Assembly (NCBI GenBank): GCA_025991245.1
Contig: BQMJ01000008.1
Coordinates: forward strand, 62,001-126,000
DNA length: 64,000 nt
From: Galdieria partita
Lineage: Eukaryota; Rhodophyta; Bangiophyceae; Galdieriales; Galdieriaceae
Direction: 5' to 3'
The notes below the pieces were generated by a model. The model saw only the letters and a list, made by a program, of their open reading frames with translations. It did not search any database and was not told the DNA's origin. Positions 43,586 to 54,371 of the stretch are shown one piece after another. How positions within the stretch are numbered: position 1 is the first letter of the stretch; each line of letters begins with the position of its first letter. The position numbers and the translations under genes were made by a program.

Positions 43586-45361
43586 ATGAGAACTCGTTCA
43601 GGTCGTGAAGTTTCTCAGGGGTTACCAAATGCACAAAAGTATTTGGTTAGTTCTGTCTTCGATAGACCACTCGAACAGGCCGACGCTAGCTTGACAGAAC
43701 TGAAGGAGTTACCAGGTGTTGATAAAAGAGTTTCAGGTGAAAAGTTGCCAAGTATAAGAAAAGGGAAAACTGCGGAGAAGTCAACGAGTAAGAGAACCAG
43801 CGAAGGTTTGCTCGCGTTTCTTCAGTTTGAAAAGGAACACCTTTCGGACGTTACCGATGAAAACAACAGTCTGGACGATAGGAGTTTTTGGGGTGACGAC
43901 CAGCTTTCCAACGTTTCTGAGAGTTCCACTGAAGAAACTAGTTCTTCCTTTATGTACAGAGATAAGTCAATAACAAAAAGTTTTTCTGGAACCACCCAGT
44001 TTTTAACATATCAACGAACAATCGTAAAGAACATGTTTGAATCCTGTGGCATAGTAGGCTTGAAAAACTTGGGGAATACTTGCTTTATTAACTCAGTTTT
44101 ACAAGCACTTAGCAACACTGAGCGTTTCAGGAGATTCGTCCTTGACGAAGTAGAAGATGACTTATTGTCGTTTGTTGAAAACGATCGTGTTGGAGCTTCG
44201 CCATTATTGACGGAAGCAGACAGCAACAAAGACTCGGAGCTCAAGGTTGTTATTTTGAAAGAACTTCGGGATTTGTTGAAATCATTATGGAGCTCTCAAA
44301 ATTGTTCACCGGAAAACAGATCTGAAGAAGGAAATCAAACTACAAGTAGCATACAACCAAAATTGGAGGAATCCACTGAAATTCCGCAAGCTCAGGATTA
44401 CAGATTGAGGCATCCTTCGAAGCGAAAAAGAGCAAGAGCTAATTTTGTTTCCCCTGACGGCTTTCTGAATGCAGTTTGGTTGGCAATTCCTCCTTTTCGA
44501 ACGTTGCAACAAGCGGACGCACAGGAATTTTTGCATTTGATGCTCAATCGAGTTCATTTTGAAACTACACATCTATATTCCAAAGCGAGCAATTCGAAAT
44601 GGGAAGAATTTAGAGATAGTACCAAATCAAGTATTAGAACCATATTTGGTGGTTGCATAGAATCTGCTATAGAGTGTATTCAATGTGGTGAAGTTACCAG
44701 GAAAGAACAAGACTTTCTAGATTTGTCACTGAATATTCCAAAGAAATTTGTTCATTTTTCTGGTCGTCGTTCAGCACGTTTAGCTAATTTTCATACTCAC
44801 GAGGTTGAGATTAATGAGAAAGCAGGCCCTTCAGATAGGACAAAATTACCTTCGTGTTCATTATATCAGTGTCTTGATCTCTTCGCCGAGAAGGAGTTAT
44901 TGACACATGACAACCGATACTTGTGCCCTAAATGCAACGATTATGTCAATGCATGGCGAAAATGCAAACTTGTCACATTACCTGAAGTCCTTTGTGTGCA
45001 CCTGGTGAGAGTTCAACCCTCGCAGCATCGGAATAGATCTCCTATGAAAGTTGATACACATGTTGAATTTCCACTCAATGGTTTGCATCTGGACAACTAT
45101 GTAACTGAGATGTCGTCTTCATCCAACCCAAAAAGAGATGAAACTAGCCCAGTATATGATCTCTGTGCTGTTATCCAACATCATGGTTCTGGATGGCAAT
45201 CTGGTCACTATACAGCGTTTTGTAAACATGTTGATGGAAGATGGTATCATTTTAATGATGTTAAAGTGGAACATGTCGATGACACAACTGTGAGTCAAAG
45301 TGAGGCATACATCTTACTGTACAGTAGACGTTCTCTTGCCAACTTGAAAACTGCGGTTTGA
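43586..45361 (+). CDS. Ubiquitin-specific protease (USP, C19 family)
   Basis: An intronless frame of 591 residues. The Cys box is GLKNLGNTCFINSVLQAL (about residues 155-172), the QAD box QQADAQEFLHLML, a zinc-ribbon IECIQCGEVTRK with CPKCNDYVNAW, and the His box GWQSGHYTAFCKHVDGRWY ending in FNDVKVEHV. Together these define an active USP; the pattern is closest to the USP3/USP22/USP44 group, but the N-terminal ZnF-UBP domain of those is absent. The N-terminal 150 residues are Ser-rich and acidic. Substrates are unknown. Stop-to-stop 61 bp with DNAJC17. Confidence 0.88.
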   Translation: MRTRSGREVSQGLPNAQKYLVSSVFDRPLEQADASLTELKELPGVDKRVSGEKLPSIRKGKTAEKSTSKRTSEGLLAFLQFEKEHLSDVTDENNSLDDRSFWGDDQLSNVSESSTEETSSSFMYRDKSITKSFSGTTQFLTYQRTIVKNMFESCGIVGLKNLGNTCFINSVLQALSNTERFRRFVLDEVEDDLLSFVENDRVGASPLLTEADSNKDSELKVVILKELRDLLKSLWSSQNCSPENRSEEGNQTTSSIQPKLEESTEIPQAQDYRLRHPSKRKRARANFVSPDGFLNAVWLAIPPFRTLQQADAQEFLHLMLNRVHFETTHLYSKASNSKWEEFRDSTKSSIRTIFGGCIESAIECIQCGEVTRKEQDFLDLSLNIPKKFVHFSGRRSARLANFHTHEVEINEKAGPSDRTKLPSCSLYQCLDLFAEKELLTHDNRYLCPKCNDYVNAWRKCKLVTLPEVLCVHLVRVQPSQHRNRSPMKVDTHVEFPLNGLHLDNYVTEMSSSSNPKRDETSPVYDLCAVIQHHGSGWQSGHYTAFCKHVDGRWYHFNDVKVEHVDDTTVSQSEAYILLYSRRSLANLKTAV

Positions 45362-45422
45362 TGAGATTTTTTGGAATCTTCAATTTCTCGGTTGAATGAA
45401 TAAAACAGAGTTCTTCTTCATG

Positions 45423-46361
45423 TTAGTCTTTCTCCTTATTCAATGTTTTCTTCTTCGATGCCGCCTCTCTCAATTTCTTTAGAGTTCGCTGTTCGTATTC
45501 CAAACTTGCATCTTCATCTCCTTCTGCTGCCTTTCGACGAATATCTAACAACTCTTTATCATGAGAAATTCTTGGCATAATGGACTCGTGCGCGAGTTGC
45601 TCATTGCTTGAAACATTTCGTTTCGTATTTTCTTGATGGATACCCATTTGCTGAACTTTCAAGCCATTCTTCAAAAACAAGACATCTTTCTGATCAAGGG
45701 CCCGGTATAAACAATCTTTGGAAGAAAAAGTAACTAGAGCCACTCTTTTGGAGACCGAGACAACCACATCAACTACGTCTATGTGGGCAAGCAACTCTTG
45801 AAGTCTTTTTGCATTCCAACTATCTTCTGAGTGCCAAGACACTTTGATGCAATTTTCCAATAACATTTCTCTCATTTGTTGACCGTACAGATCTTCCTTG
45901 GCACTGGACATTTTTTTCCTTTCATCTTGCTTCCACTCTTCGCGGAGCTTTTCTATCTCGTCACGACATCTTCTTTTCAACTCTTCCGCTTGTTTGGAAT
46001 TTGTCTCTACGTCTTGACGAACTTTCTCGTTTTGTCGACGGAACGCTGCTTCTTTTTCCCTCTTCTCAAGTTGTTCTTTCATTAGTTTTCTCTTAGCATC
46101 CATTTGAGAGTGTCTTTTTGCGTTTCTCCATGTTGCCTTCCTTCTAGCAACATACTGTGCGCGCTTCTCTGGGTCTAATAAAGTTTCATATGCAACAAAT
46201 ATTTTCATGAACATTGTTTGAGCAACCTCTCTGTTTTCAGGATTTTTGTCAGGGTGCCATTTTAGAGCGAGCTTTCTGTACGCTTTGGTAACATCACGCT
46301 CTGTTAGTGTCTCTTCTTCCTCTGAAACCTGTAGTCCCAGCACACCAAGAGGGTCTTCCAT
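45423..46361 (-). CDS. DNAJC17-like J-domain protein (spliceosomal)
   Basis: An intronless frame of 312 residues. An N-terminal J domain ([23 protein letters not shown] with the HPD motif) is followed by a charged coiled coil (about 80-165) and an RRM-like region ([28 protein letters not shown]). The C-terminus is Lys-rich. This layout matches DNAJC17 and yeast Cwf23, J proteins that work with the spliceosome and Prp43-linked disassembly. In an intron-rich alga this fits a nuclear splicing role. Confidence 0.85.
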   Translation of the reverse strand: MEDPLGVLGLQVSEEEETLTERDVTKAYRKLALKWHPDKNPENREVAQTMFMKIFVAYETLLDPEKRAQYVARRKATWRNAKRHSQMDAKRKLMKEQLEKREKEAAFRRQNEKVRQDVETNSKQAEELKRRCRDEIEKLREEWKQDERKKMSSAKEDLYGQQMREMLLENCIKVSWHSEDSWNAKRLQELLAHIDVVDVVVSVSKRVALVTFSSKDCLYRALDQKDVLFLKNGLKVQQMGIHQENTKRNVSSNEQLAHESIMPRISHDKELLDIRRKAAEGDEDASLEYEQRTLKKLREAASKKKTLNKEKD

Positions 46362-47143
46362 TGCCTTTGATATTCAACAATACGTTTGGAATACAAGTGC
46401 TTGGGAGCTCTTTTCAAAGGGAATCGGGCGATGTTCTTTTCACTTTAGAATGTTCTGCTCTGTCGATATGATTCTAAGCATTTTTGGAAATGGATTCATC
46501 TTTGATAGTTGACAACTTTGGAAGCTATGAATGAATTTTCTCGTAGCGGTTAATCCATTTTCAAGGTTCCAATCTGCTTGAATGCTATTGTTGCTATTGC
46601 AGAATAATGAAAGTGGTTGCTATTCCTCAATACTGCAACAGTTTCTTTGGTACTGAGTATTTTCACCGAAAAGTTGTGTTCCCAACCATTAAAATTCGAT
46701 ATAAACATACCATGAACAAGTCTCATTTGAAAACATAGATTCAAGTTGGATGGTAACAACTTGCAAAGCAAGCAATTGTACCTTTGAGTATTTTCTGTTT
46801 TATATAAATGTGTGAAATGTAAAGACTCTCTCAAGCACACAGTTGTAAGGCATGTTCTTCGGTTGACAAGCCTTATAAGTCACTTTCACACATGAAAATA
46901 AAACAAACTTCAACCACAACCAATCTTGCACATCAAACCACTGTTTGCAACCCTTTTAGTGAATATTTATCCGACAGACTATTCGACAACTATTCATAGC
47001 ATTTTACTTGTCTTCTTTTCATAAGAGTTGAACCTCTAAAAACTGATTACTATTCTCAAGTACGATAAAACTCTTTAAGATAACCATATCAACGATGAAC
47101 CCATATTTGACTACGACGTAATATTCTGGTGAATGCGCTTTTT
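46362..47143 (+). other. Intergenic region
   Basis: About 780 bp between the start of DNAJC17 and the stop of the diaminopimelate decarboxylase gene. A minus-strand frame of 96 codons (46550-46840) has no recognisable domain. No repeat, RNA gene or promoter motif could be named. Confidence 0.5.
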
Positions 47144-48668
47144 TTACTGATCACATAAATGCATCATATCTTCAAAAGTTTCTCTTCGACGAATATACTT
47201 CCACTGTTTACCATCAACCAAAATCTCAGCAGGCTTTGGTCTCATGTTGTAGTTGGATGCCATTGCATAACAATAAGCTCCGGTATCCATAATGGCCATT
47301 CCATTTCCTTCCTCAGGTCTAGGAAGCTTTCTATCCTTTCCCAAAAAGTCAGCAGATTCACAAATAGGGCCAACCACATCAAACTTCGACAACTCCTCTG
47401 AATTCGGAGTAATCATTCCTATCCAATGAAACGCATCGTAAAGACTTGGGCGAATAACTTCCGCCATAGATCCATCAATAACAATAAATTCCTTGTTTCC
47501 ATTACTCTTCACACCAATCACTCTGCTTACCAACATTCCAGTGTTTCCTAACCAATTCATTGGATCGAAAAGTCAATACAGTCATCTCCTTGCGAAAACA
47601 ATACTAACCAATTATCGAACGACCTGGCTCAATTATCAGTGTCAATTGGGCTTCCTTTACTTTTTCACGAATACTAGCAACAAGTTCTCCTGGAGTCGGT
47701 ATGGCATCTCCTTGTCTTTCATAATCGATTCCAAGACCTCCACCAATGTTCAAATAATGCAAATCATGGAATCCTGCTTTCCGAATAACAGAAACAAAGT
47801 CCAGCATGATGGTTGCCGCGTCCTTGAATATCTTGACTTGCCGAATCGTCGATCCCAAGTGACAATGTACACCAACCAAAACAAGATTGTCTTGTTCTTG
47901 CTTTATACGATCCAGAAACCATTTAAGATGCGTATTACGTATACCAAATTTGGAATTAGCCAAACCGGTTGATATATAAGGATGTACCTGTGGATCAATA
48001 TCAGGATTAATACGAATTAAAATTCGTGCCTTCTTTCCAACTTGTTTGCTAGCCTGAATAATATGCTCCAAATCAAACTCAGAATCTACATTGATGAGAC
48101 AACCCTTCGTCACGGCTAAGGAAATCTCACTCATAGTCTTTCCGTTTCCGTTGAGAACAGTTTTATGCAAATCAAAACCTGCCTTTTCGGCAAGCATCAA
48201 TTCACCACCAGAAACCAATACAGCACCCGATCCTTGACTGGAAAGAATTCGAAGCAGACTCAAATTATTATTAGCTTTTATGGCATAGCCAATGATGGCA
48301 TCCATTCCTTTGGTTGCGTCCAAGTACGATTCAAAGTTACTCACTAACTGTGCTTTGCTGTAGAGAAAGAAAGGCGTTGTTCCCACACTTTCTAAAATGT
48401 CCATAACTTTCAATTCTTCACACCACAGAAATCCTTGTTTGTCATAGCCAATATAGGACTTACGGGTTTCAGCCTCCGAAGCTTGAACGGCCATCCTTGT
48501 CTTCAAACAGTAGCCGTGTTTCTGGTTCTTTCGATCTGGCAATCTTGCTTGATAAAATCTTGTTGGAGAACCCACGAAATAGCCACTTTGAGAGTCTTTC
48601 TGGATATGAAAGTGACTGGACGGACGACTTTGCGTATGCAAATGACAAAGCGGTACAAAGGCAAACAT
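47144..48668 (-). CDS. lysA: Diaminopimelate decarboxylase, plastid
   Basis: Exons 47609-48668 and 47144-47547 join in phase (61-nt intron) for 487 residues. A leader of about 70 residues is followed by the PLP-barrel: IIGYAIKANNNLSLL (PLP lysine), SGGELMLAEKAGFD, RINPDIDPQVHPYISTG, FGIRN, GVHCHLGSTI, LNIGGGLG and EPGRSIIG. The second domain holds GPICESADFLG (active-site Cys) and DTGAYCYAMASNYNMRP. The enzyme makes L-lysine from meso-diaminopimelate, the last step of the plastid lysine pathway. An upstream TTG frame is ignored. Its start is only 66 bp from the start of TIPRL on the other strand. Confidence 0.94.
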
Positions 48669-48734
48669 TCTTTCAATTCCAATGTACTTGAGAAGAATGC
48701 CCTCCGTTGCCAAGTTGTATTTATTCAAAGCTCT

Positions 48735-49623
48735 ATGACTTTAGCTACTCATGAAGTTTGTCAAACGCCATCCTATTGTCTATATAGTGAAGGAAAAGGA
48801 ATTCAAATTGATGGGTGGTCAATCGCAGTTACAGAAGGTCCCATTTTGAGTAGCAATGAAGTGGAAACTTGGCAATCACGACTTTCACTGAAACTTCCAA
48901 CTATGGTATTTGGCCAGAATACACTTTCGTTTCTTTGGAACGGAGAACGCAAGTTTTACTTTTCTGCTTTTGATGGTTTGCAAACGGTTAGTCACGAGAG
49001 TCCTTCATTGCGTGTTAAACCGGCAGCACTATGGGAAGACAAACAGTCAACCTTTGATAGTCCTGCCACCAACTACGATTGGACTTTTAGTACAAACTAC
49101 GGTGGAACTTGGCTTTTGGAAGGCGAAGAAACGACATTATCTGCAACTCAATCTTACCTCGATTGGCCCCTGTTGAGAAGAGAAGACATTCCGCTCTTGT
49201 TTTTCAAAGAATTGAGCTTGTTCGAAGATGAGCTAGATGACCAAGGAATATCCTCGTTATCAGTTCGTTTGGTAAGTTTGAAAACTCTTCAGTATATCGC
49301 CTTTGAATTGTTCAGAGAGTTATGTCTTCATTTTTCTATGTCCTTTGTCGATTTTGGCTGAGAGTGGATAATGTTCATTTTCGGCTTTGTGATACTCGAG
49401 TTTATCATCGATGGAAAACAAATGTCGTGATTAGAGAGTATTCGGAACAAGAAGCTACTTTTGAACAAGTGGCGAAGGTATGAAAAGTGTTGCTCCATTT
49501 TGGCATTTTAGATAATTTGTCAATCAGTTGGGTATAGATAGTAGATGGTTTACAAACTCGGACTTCATGCAGAAAATATTGCCTGTGACCAAAAAGTCTG
49601 CTTATCGTTATTATGTCAAGTAA
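48735..49623 (+). CDS. TIPRL: TIP41-like protein (PP2A regulator)
   Basis: Exons 48735-49271, 49316-49477 and 49528-49623 give 264 residues; human TIPRL has 272. Recognisable blocks: IQIDGWSIAVTEGPILSS, LKLPTMVFGQNTLSF, NYDWTFSTNYGGTWLLEG, DIPLLFFKELSLFEDELDDQ, GISSLSVRL and FRLCDTRVYH. TIP41 binds the catalytic subunits of PP2A-type phosphatases and TAP42/alpha4, controlling TOR signalling. The frame continues upstream antisense through the decarboxylase gene, but only the part from this ATG resembles the family. Confidence 0.92.
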
Positions 49624-49744
49624 AGTACAAAAAACCCGAAATATTTATTGGATTTCTATCAACTTTCGAAATAGTAAAATGACAATGCTCCTAAACTATA
49701 TCAAGGCAGATATAATCTGCTCCATCATAAAGCAACAAACGAAG

Positions 49745-51130
49745 TTACTGAAGCTTCTCAACCAATTTCGCATAACGAATATGTGCCATCAAATTCCTTG
49801 CGGCTTTACTATGACGATAAACTTCTCCATTAAATGCTCTGCTGGCATCTCGACCGTTCCAAAACTCCAATATCTTTCTACCACCAGGATGACTGGGAAG
49901 AAAATCTGTCACGTTGTATACAAGTCCATCAATGACAACAAGATAAAGACCCTTCTCCACTTGAGTCTCAATATCCTTCCATGTCATCTCTGGGAGACTT
50001 TCTATTGGCTTGCCCCAGTCCAGCTGCTTCATTTGTTTCTCCAGATTCTGCTGTTCGACTTGCAATTTAGCTTTCTTAACTTCATTCTTCGAGAAACGAA
50101 CCAAGCGCTTAACTAAGCCAAACCAACTCAAGAAACGTAAAGTCCATTTAGTCGGATCAAAATGGTACCACATCACGCCATTGCGATAATCATGAGGAAA
50201 TTCATGATGATAGTTATGATAGCCTTCGCCAAATGAAAACAGAGCGGTAACAATCGAGTCATACGAAGAATGTTCGGTTGAGTATGTTTGCGAACCAAAG
50301 GTGTGAGCCATCGAGTTAATGAAAAATGTTGCCTGATGAACAAAAAACATTCTTCCAAAACATGCATATATTAAAGCCCCCCAGGCATCTCCCCAACCAA
50401 AATGAGCCACCGCCGTGGGAAATATAAAACCAAAAGTTAGTGCGATAGGGAGATAATATTTGTGCTGAAATCTCAGCAGTTTGTTTGCATTCAAGTCTGA
50501 AATATCCACTCGTCCGGCTCTTCTCACGTCCTGTTTGAGCACCATCCAACCCAGATGAGCATACCAAAAACCTTTATGAACTGCATAAGGATCCTAGAAG
50601 ACACTTAAGTTCCCATAAAATAAAGAGTTGCTCTAGATGAACCCCACCTTGTCGGAATCCACATAACGGTGGTGGGCTCTGTGATTCCTTGCCCACCAAC
50701 GTGCAGACCCTTCAAACGCTGCAGCTCCCCATAAAGCAAGAACCAACTCAACCGGCCATGTTGCTCTATATGAACGGTGGGCCCACAGGCGGTGATAACC
50801 ACCAGTAATCCCCAGACCAGTCAAATAGTATTGAACTGCAAAAAGAACTGCGGTTTGCCAGCGCAACTTGACAAAGGGAATGCCAAGACACAAACATATA
50901 AGAGGAGTAAAAATAATGGCACTTGACAACCAGTTAACCCTTTTAGGCCAGGGAAGCAGCTTCAACTCCTGGTCCGTCATATACTTTGACTTTTTTACTT
51001 TCTCGAAAACAACCCCTCTATCCTTATCATATTCAAGGTCTTCACTTGCCTTTTGTGGTTCTGGAGGTAATTCAGGAAGCACAGTGCGGGACTTGAGGGA
51101 AACCTCACTTTGACCTTGAAGTGAGCTCAT
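49745..51130 (-). CDS. Stearoyl/acyl-CoA delta-9 desaturase with C-terminal cytochrome b5
   Basis: Exons 50648-51130 and 49745-50593 join in phase (54-nt intron, gtgggg donor) for 443 residues. The three histidine boxes are HRLWAH, HRAHH and HNYHH in GEGYHNYHHEFPHDYRNG, with membrane helices between. The C-terminal domain has FLPSHPGGRKILEFWNGRDA, the haem-binding b5 motif. This is the OLE1 layout of fungi and some algae: an ER desaturase that adds a double bond to saturated acyl-CoA with its own electron donor. Tail-to-tail with TIPRL, and head-to-head with THG1. Confidence 0.93.
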
Positions 51131-51693
51131 TGTTCAACAACCCAATTCTCCACCAAAGGATAATTCCCGGCCAAAAAGAAAATCGTGTTCAAAAGGTGAC
51201 TTGAAATTGGACAAAGGCCTCGAGGAGAGGGCATTTTTCTAGCGCCAATGTCAACGCTTTCTTCTGATTCTCTTGTTGTAAACTTCGTAACTGTGTATTT
51301 GCTTAGACTTCTCTCTTATCACGAGTATTTCGTTCACAGCACTATTGAAGAATACCGTTGCACAGCTAAATGCAGTTGTTTGTATCATAGTTGACTTTGC
51401 TACTTTGGTTTTGTCTAGTGTCTGTTCAATAAATGCTCCTCACATAGGACGGCAATAGAAAGTCATATTGCGGCTACACCCGTTTTCATCATACTTTCAC
51501 ATAGTTTTCTTGAAAGGTCGAAAGCTCATACAATTCTAAAGCTGTCTTGTCTGAAGATGCTTCCCATTTTATTGTGATGGTTGTGACTGGAGTTGCTGAA
51601 ACACTTCCTCATGAATTGTTGGTTTCGCAAGGCCTCGTTCATTGATGGATAATTGTGTCTAAAGTGATGCAGCGTTTCTGGGTTTAAGTGAAG
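51131..51693 (+). other. Divergent intergenic region
   Basis: About 560 bp between the starts of the desaturase and THG1, likely with both promoters. No gene is supported; a minus-strand frame of 86 codons in this area runs antisense to the first THG1 exon. Confidence 0.5.
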
Positions 51694-52700
51694 ATGGCAA
51701 ATTCAAAATATTCCTATGTAAAGAGCTTCGAAGTTGATGAAAAAATCCTTCCTCAAGTTTGGATCGTAGTTCGACTTGATGGTAGATGTTTTTCAAAGCA
51801 AGTTTCAACCTTTTCTTCAACCTCGTTGAGCTGCTGAAATTCCAACAGGTTTGCCGAAGAGCACAAACTACAAAAGCCCAATGACGAACGTTGTCTACGT
51901 TTGATGGAACATAGTGCAAGAAAGGTTCGAACAGAACTGAGCTTCGAGTTTTTGTGGCTTAGTTTGATAGGTACTGGAGACGTTTGACGAATGTTTCTTT
52001 GCCTACGGCCAAAGTGACGAGTTCAGTTTTGTACTCCGAAAGCAAACCAATATATTCAACAGACGAAAGAGGTATGCAAGTTTTTATATTTGTTGTACGA
52101 CGAAGTTTTAGCGCTAAGCAGCAAGATATTAACTTGTATCGTCTCCTTGTTCACTTCTGCGTTCGTTTTCTATTGGAAAACATTTTTTAACGATGTAGAG
52201 ATGAAATATCCGGTAAGTTCTGTGAAATTCTTGAGTGTTCCAAGACTAAGTTTTCCCAGCCATCCTTCGACGGTCGGGTAATCTTGTATCCTTCCGACCA
52301 AACTCTAAGAGATTATCTAAGTTGGAGACAAGTGGATTGCCACGTGAATAACCAGTACAATACCTGTTTTTGGTTACTTGTACAGAGCGGTGCTACTCCC
52401 AAAGAAGCTTATGAAACTTTAAAGGCAAGTCTTAACTGTTCGCTGGTTCTGTGGCGGTCAATTGTAGTTCGTTTCTACTAGGGAACATACTCTGACTTTA
52501 AAAATGAGCTTCTTTTTCAAAAGTTTGGTATTAATTATTCTCATATAGAAGAACGGTTTCGAAAGGGCTCAACTCTGTTTAAGAAACCAAGAGAAGACCT
52601 TGTCAATCCTTCGAAGACGGTTTTTGAAATTGTTCTCACGCATGAAGACATCATAAAAAGTGAGTTTTGGAACAAACATAGTGATTTGTTGTCTTCATGA
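51694..52700 (+). CDS. THG1: tRNA(His) guanylyltransferase
   Basis: Six exons (51694-51797, 51849-51924, 51971-52071, 52122-52212, 52260-52424, 52482-52700) give 251 residues. [20 protein letters not shown] and [12 protein letters not shown] open the protein; GRxF carries the first metal-binding Asp and [10 protein letters not shown] the second. [38 protein letters not shown] and GINYSH follow the family in order. THG1 adds G-1 to the 5' end of tRNA-His by a 3'-to-5' polymerisation, needed for histidyl-tRNA synthetase. Introns 1 and 5 begin with GC (AA|GCAAGT and AAG|GCAAGT), the accepted GC-AG class. Confidence 0.93.
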
Positions 52701-52868
52701 AGAAAAAACAAGACGAGGTGAGAAAACGGTGAAGGAAACCGATTCCTTGCGACTTTCTAGTCCACGTAGAATGGCAAAGTTTGGCGGGCTGTTCAAATTG
52801 GATCCCCAATAGGATTGAGCGGTTTGTCTCGTCTGTATAGCCATTTGTAGAGTACAAAAGTTATCAAT

Positions 52869-54296
52869 ATGGACCATGAACAACAACAGTTGCTCTTGAA
52901 GCGACTTTCAGACCTTAAAACTCCTCAGAAAACAGTTCGACGGATTCTTTATGCTCTTGAAAGTAAGGATAAAATCATAGACCATTTGAGTAGGCGGGCT
53001 CAAGTAGCGGACGAGTTACAAAGTCAGTGCGAACGCTTGGAAGCAACAGTCCAAACCAAAATAAAGGAAAGCGAGTTACTTGCATTGCAACTGCAGGAAA
53101 AACAAGAGCACGTGACACATTTGGAACGATTATTAGAATTTGTTGAACAACAAACAAACTGTCGGACGAGACAATTGTTGATACAACAGCAACAGCAAAA
53201 TGAGATTAAACAAAGTATAGAAGCAAAGCATAAGCAGCAAAGTGAAGATTGGATGAGTTGTATAGCCGAATTGAAGTATGAGCTTGCATCTGCTAAAGTA
53301 GACCATATCTCCGCAGAACTGAGGAACAATGAACTAGAGGAACAAATTCATTTGTTATCTGAAGATAAAGCTCATGTCATGGAATATTATGAAGAAAGGA
53401 TAAAACAAATGGAAGAGAATCTGAAGCAAGAACAGAGCAGAAATGACACCCAGCTGGTTAAATTGCAAAAGCGACTTGAAGAGAAGGATAAATTGATTGG
53501 AGAACTGGAAAGGTGTAAGAAGAGTCTCGAAAACACAATTGAACGACTTCCAAAAGAAATTGACACACACAAGTCAATAATTTGTCAGTCACCCAGACGA
53601 CGTATGTCACAGTCACCGAGACTTTCTCCAGCGATATGCAATACTACAACACATGAAAGAAATTACTGCCTGGAAAGCACTTTGTCATCTTTGCAACATG
53701 TAGAGTCCTCCGAAGATATAGAAACAGTTTTAACAGAGATAGAGCATTCCAACGTGAAAGAGAAGAACAACAAAGCTCGAACATGTGGTCAGATATCATC
53801 TCCAGTTGATATGTATGCAAGTAAGAAGCAAGATGAAGAATCAACGTCGAGTCTTGTTTGGGAGGAGACAGAACAGCAGAGAGGCGAAATGATGGATACT
53901 GTTTGCAAAGAGAATCAGGGAAACGTGCACAATTTATTACAGACGGCTGAAGAAGCTCTCAATTTGCAAGCAAAGAAACATAAGAATGATCAGAAGAAGA
54001 GGAGTGCCGATCGAAAGGTGAAAGGTACGAACCCCAAGTCACATGACGCGATAGTAGAAAATGTTCAAACCAAGCGAAAGAAAAGAATGACATCAGAGAA
54101 AAACAAAAAGTCAGGAGCTTCGTCGAAGGATGCTTCTTTCGGACTGTATTCAGTAGGCAACGATATTTCTTCTGGTGATTCTTTAGTAGGTTCTTCATAT
54201 GGTCCCAACTCTGCGATGGCTTCGTTACGAATTCCTCAACTGGCGTTTTCTATGTCAAAAGATGGGAAAGTTGTGTTCGATGCCTTTAAGCCTTGA
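52869..54296 (+). CDS. Coiled-coil protein of unknown function
   Basis: An intronless frame of 475 residues with no recognised domain. Residues 1-230 form a long coiled coil (for example LLKRLSDLKTPQKTVRRIL, LQLQEKQEHVTHLERLLEF, KLQKRLEEKDKLIGELERCK). A Ser/Thr-Pro region follows (SPRRRMSQSPRLSPA), then a charged, disordered stretch with several basic clusters (KKHKNDQKKRSADRK, TKRKKRMTSEKN) that could be nuclear localisation signals. The C-terminus ends in LAFSMSKDGKVVFDAFKP. It may be a scaffold or kinetochore/centrosome-like protein; nothing in the sequence decides this. Confidence 0.6.
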   Translation: MDHEQQQLLLKRLSDLKTPQKTVRRILYALESKDKIIDHLSRRAQVADELQSQCERLEATVQTKIKESELLALQLQEKQEHVTHLERLLEFVEQQTNCRTRQLLIQQQQQNEIKQSIEAKHKQQSEDWMSCIAELKYELASAKVDHISAELRNNELEEQIHLLSEDKAHVMEYYEERIKQMEENLKQEQSRNDTQLVKLQKRLEEKDKLIGELERCKKSLENTIERLPKEIDTHKSIICQSPRRRMSQSPRLSPAICNTTTHERNYCLESTLSSLQHVESSEDIETVLTEIEHSNVKEKNNKARTCGQISSPVDMYASKKQDEESTSSLVWEETEQQRGEMMDTVCKENQGNVHNLLQTAEEALNLQAKKHKNDQKKRSADRKVKGTNPKSHDAIVENVQTKRKKRMTSEKNKKSGASSKDASFGLYSVGNDISSGDSLVGSSYGPNSAMASLRIPQLAFSMSKDGKVVFDAFKP

Positions 54297-54371
54297 GCAT
54301 ATTCAATCCACATTGAGTACATTTTATTTTCTTTTTAACAGAAGTCACTTTATGAATATCTAGCAAGATAC

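Noticed and set aside
46550-46840. Minus-strand frame of 96 codons
   Set aside because: No recognisable content and no in-phase splice partner; treated as chance in AT-rich sequence.
48435-48734. Upstream extension of the TIPRL frame
   Set aside because: It lies antisense to the first diaminopimelate decarboxylase exon and shows no TIP41 similarity before the ATG at 48735.
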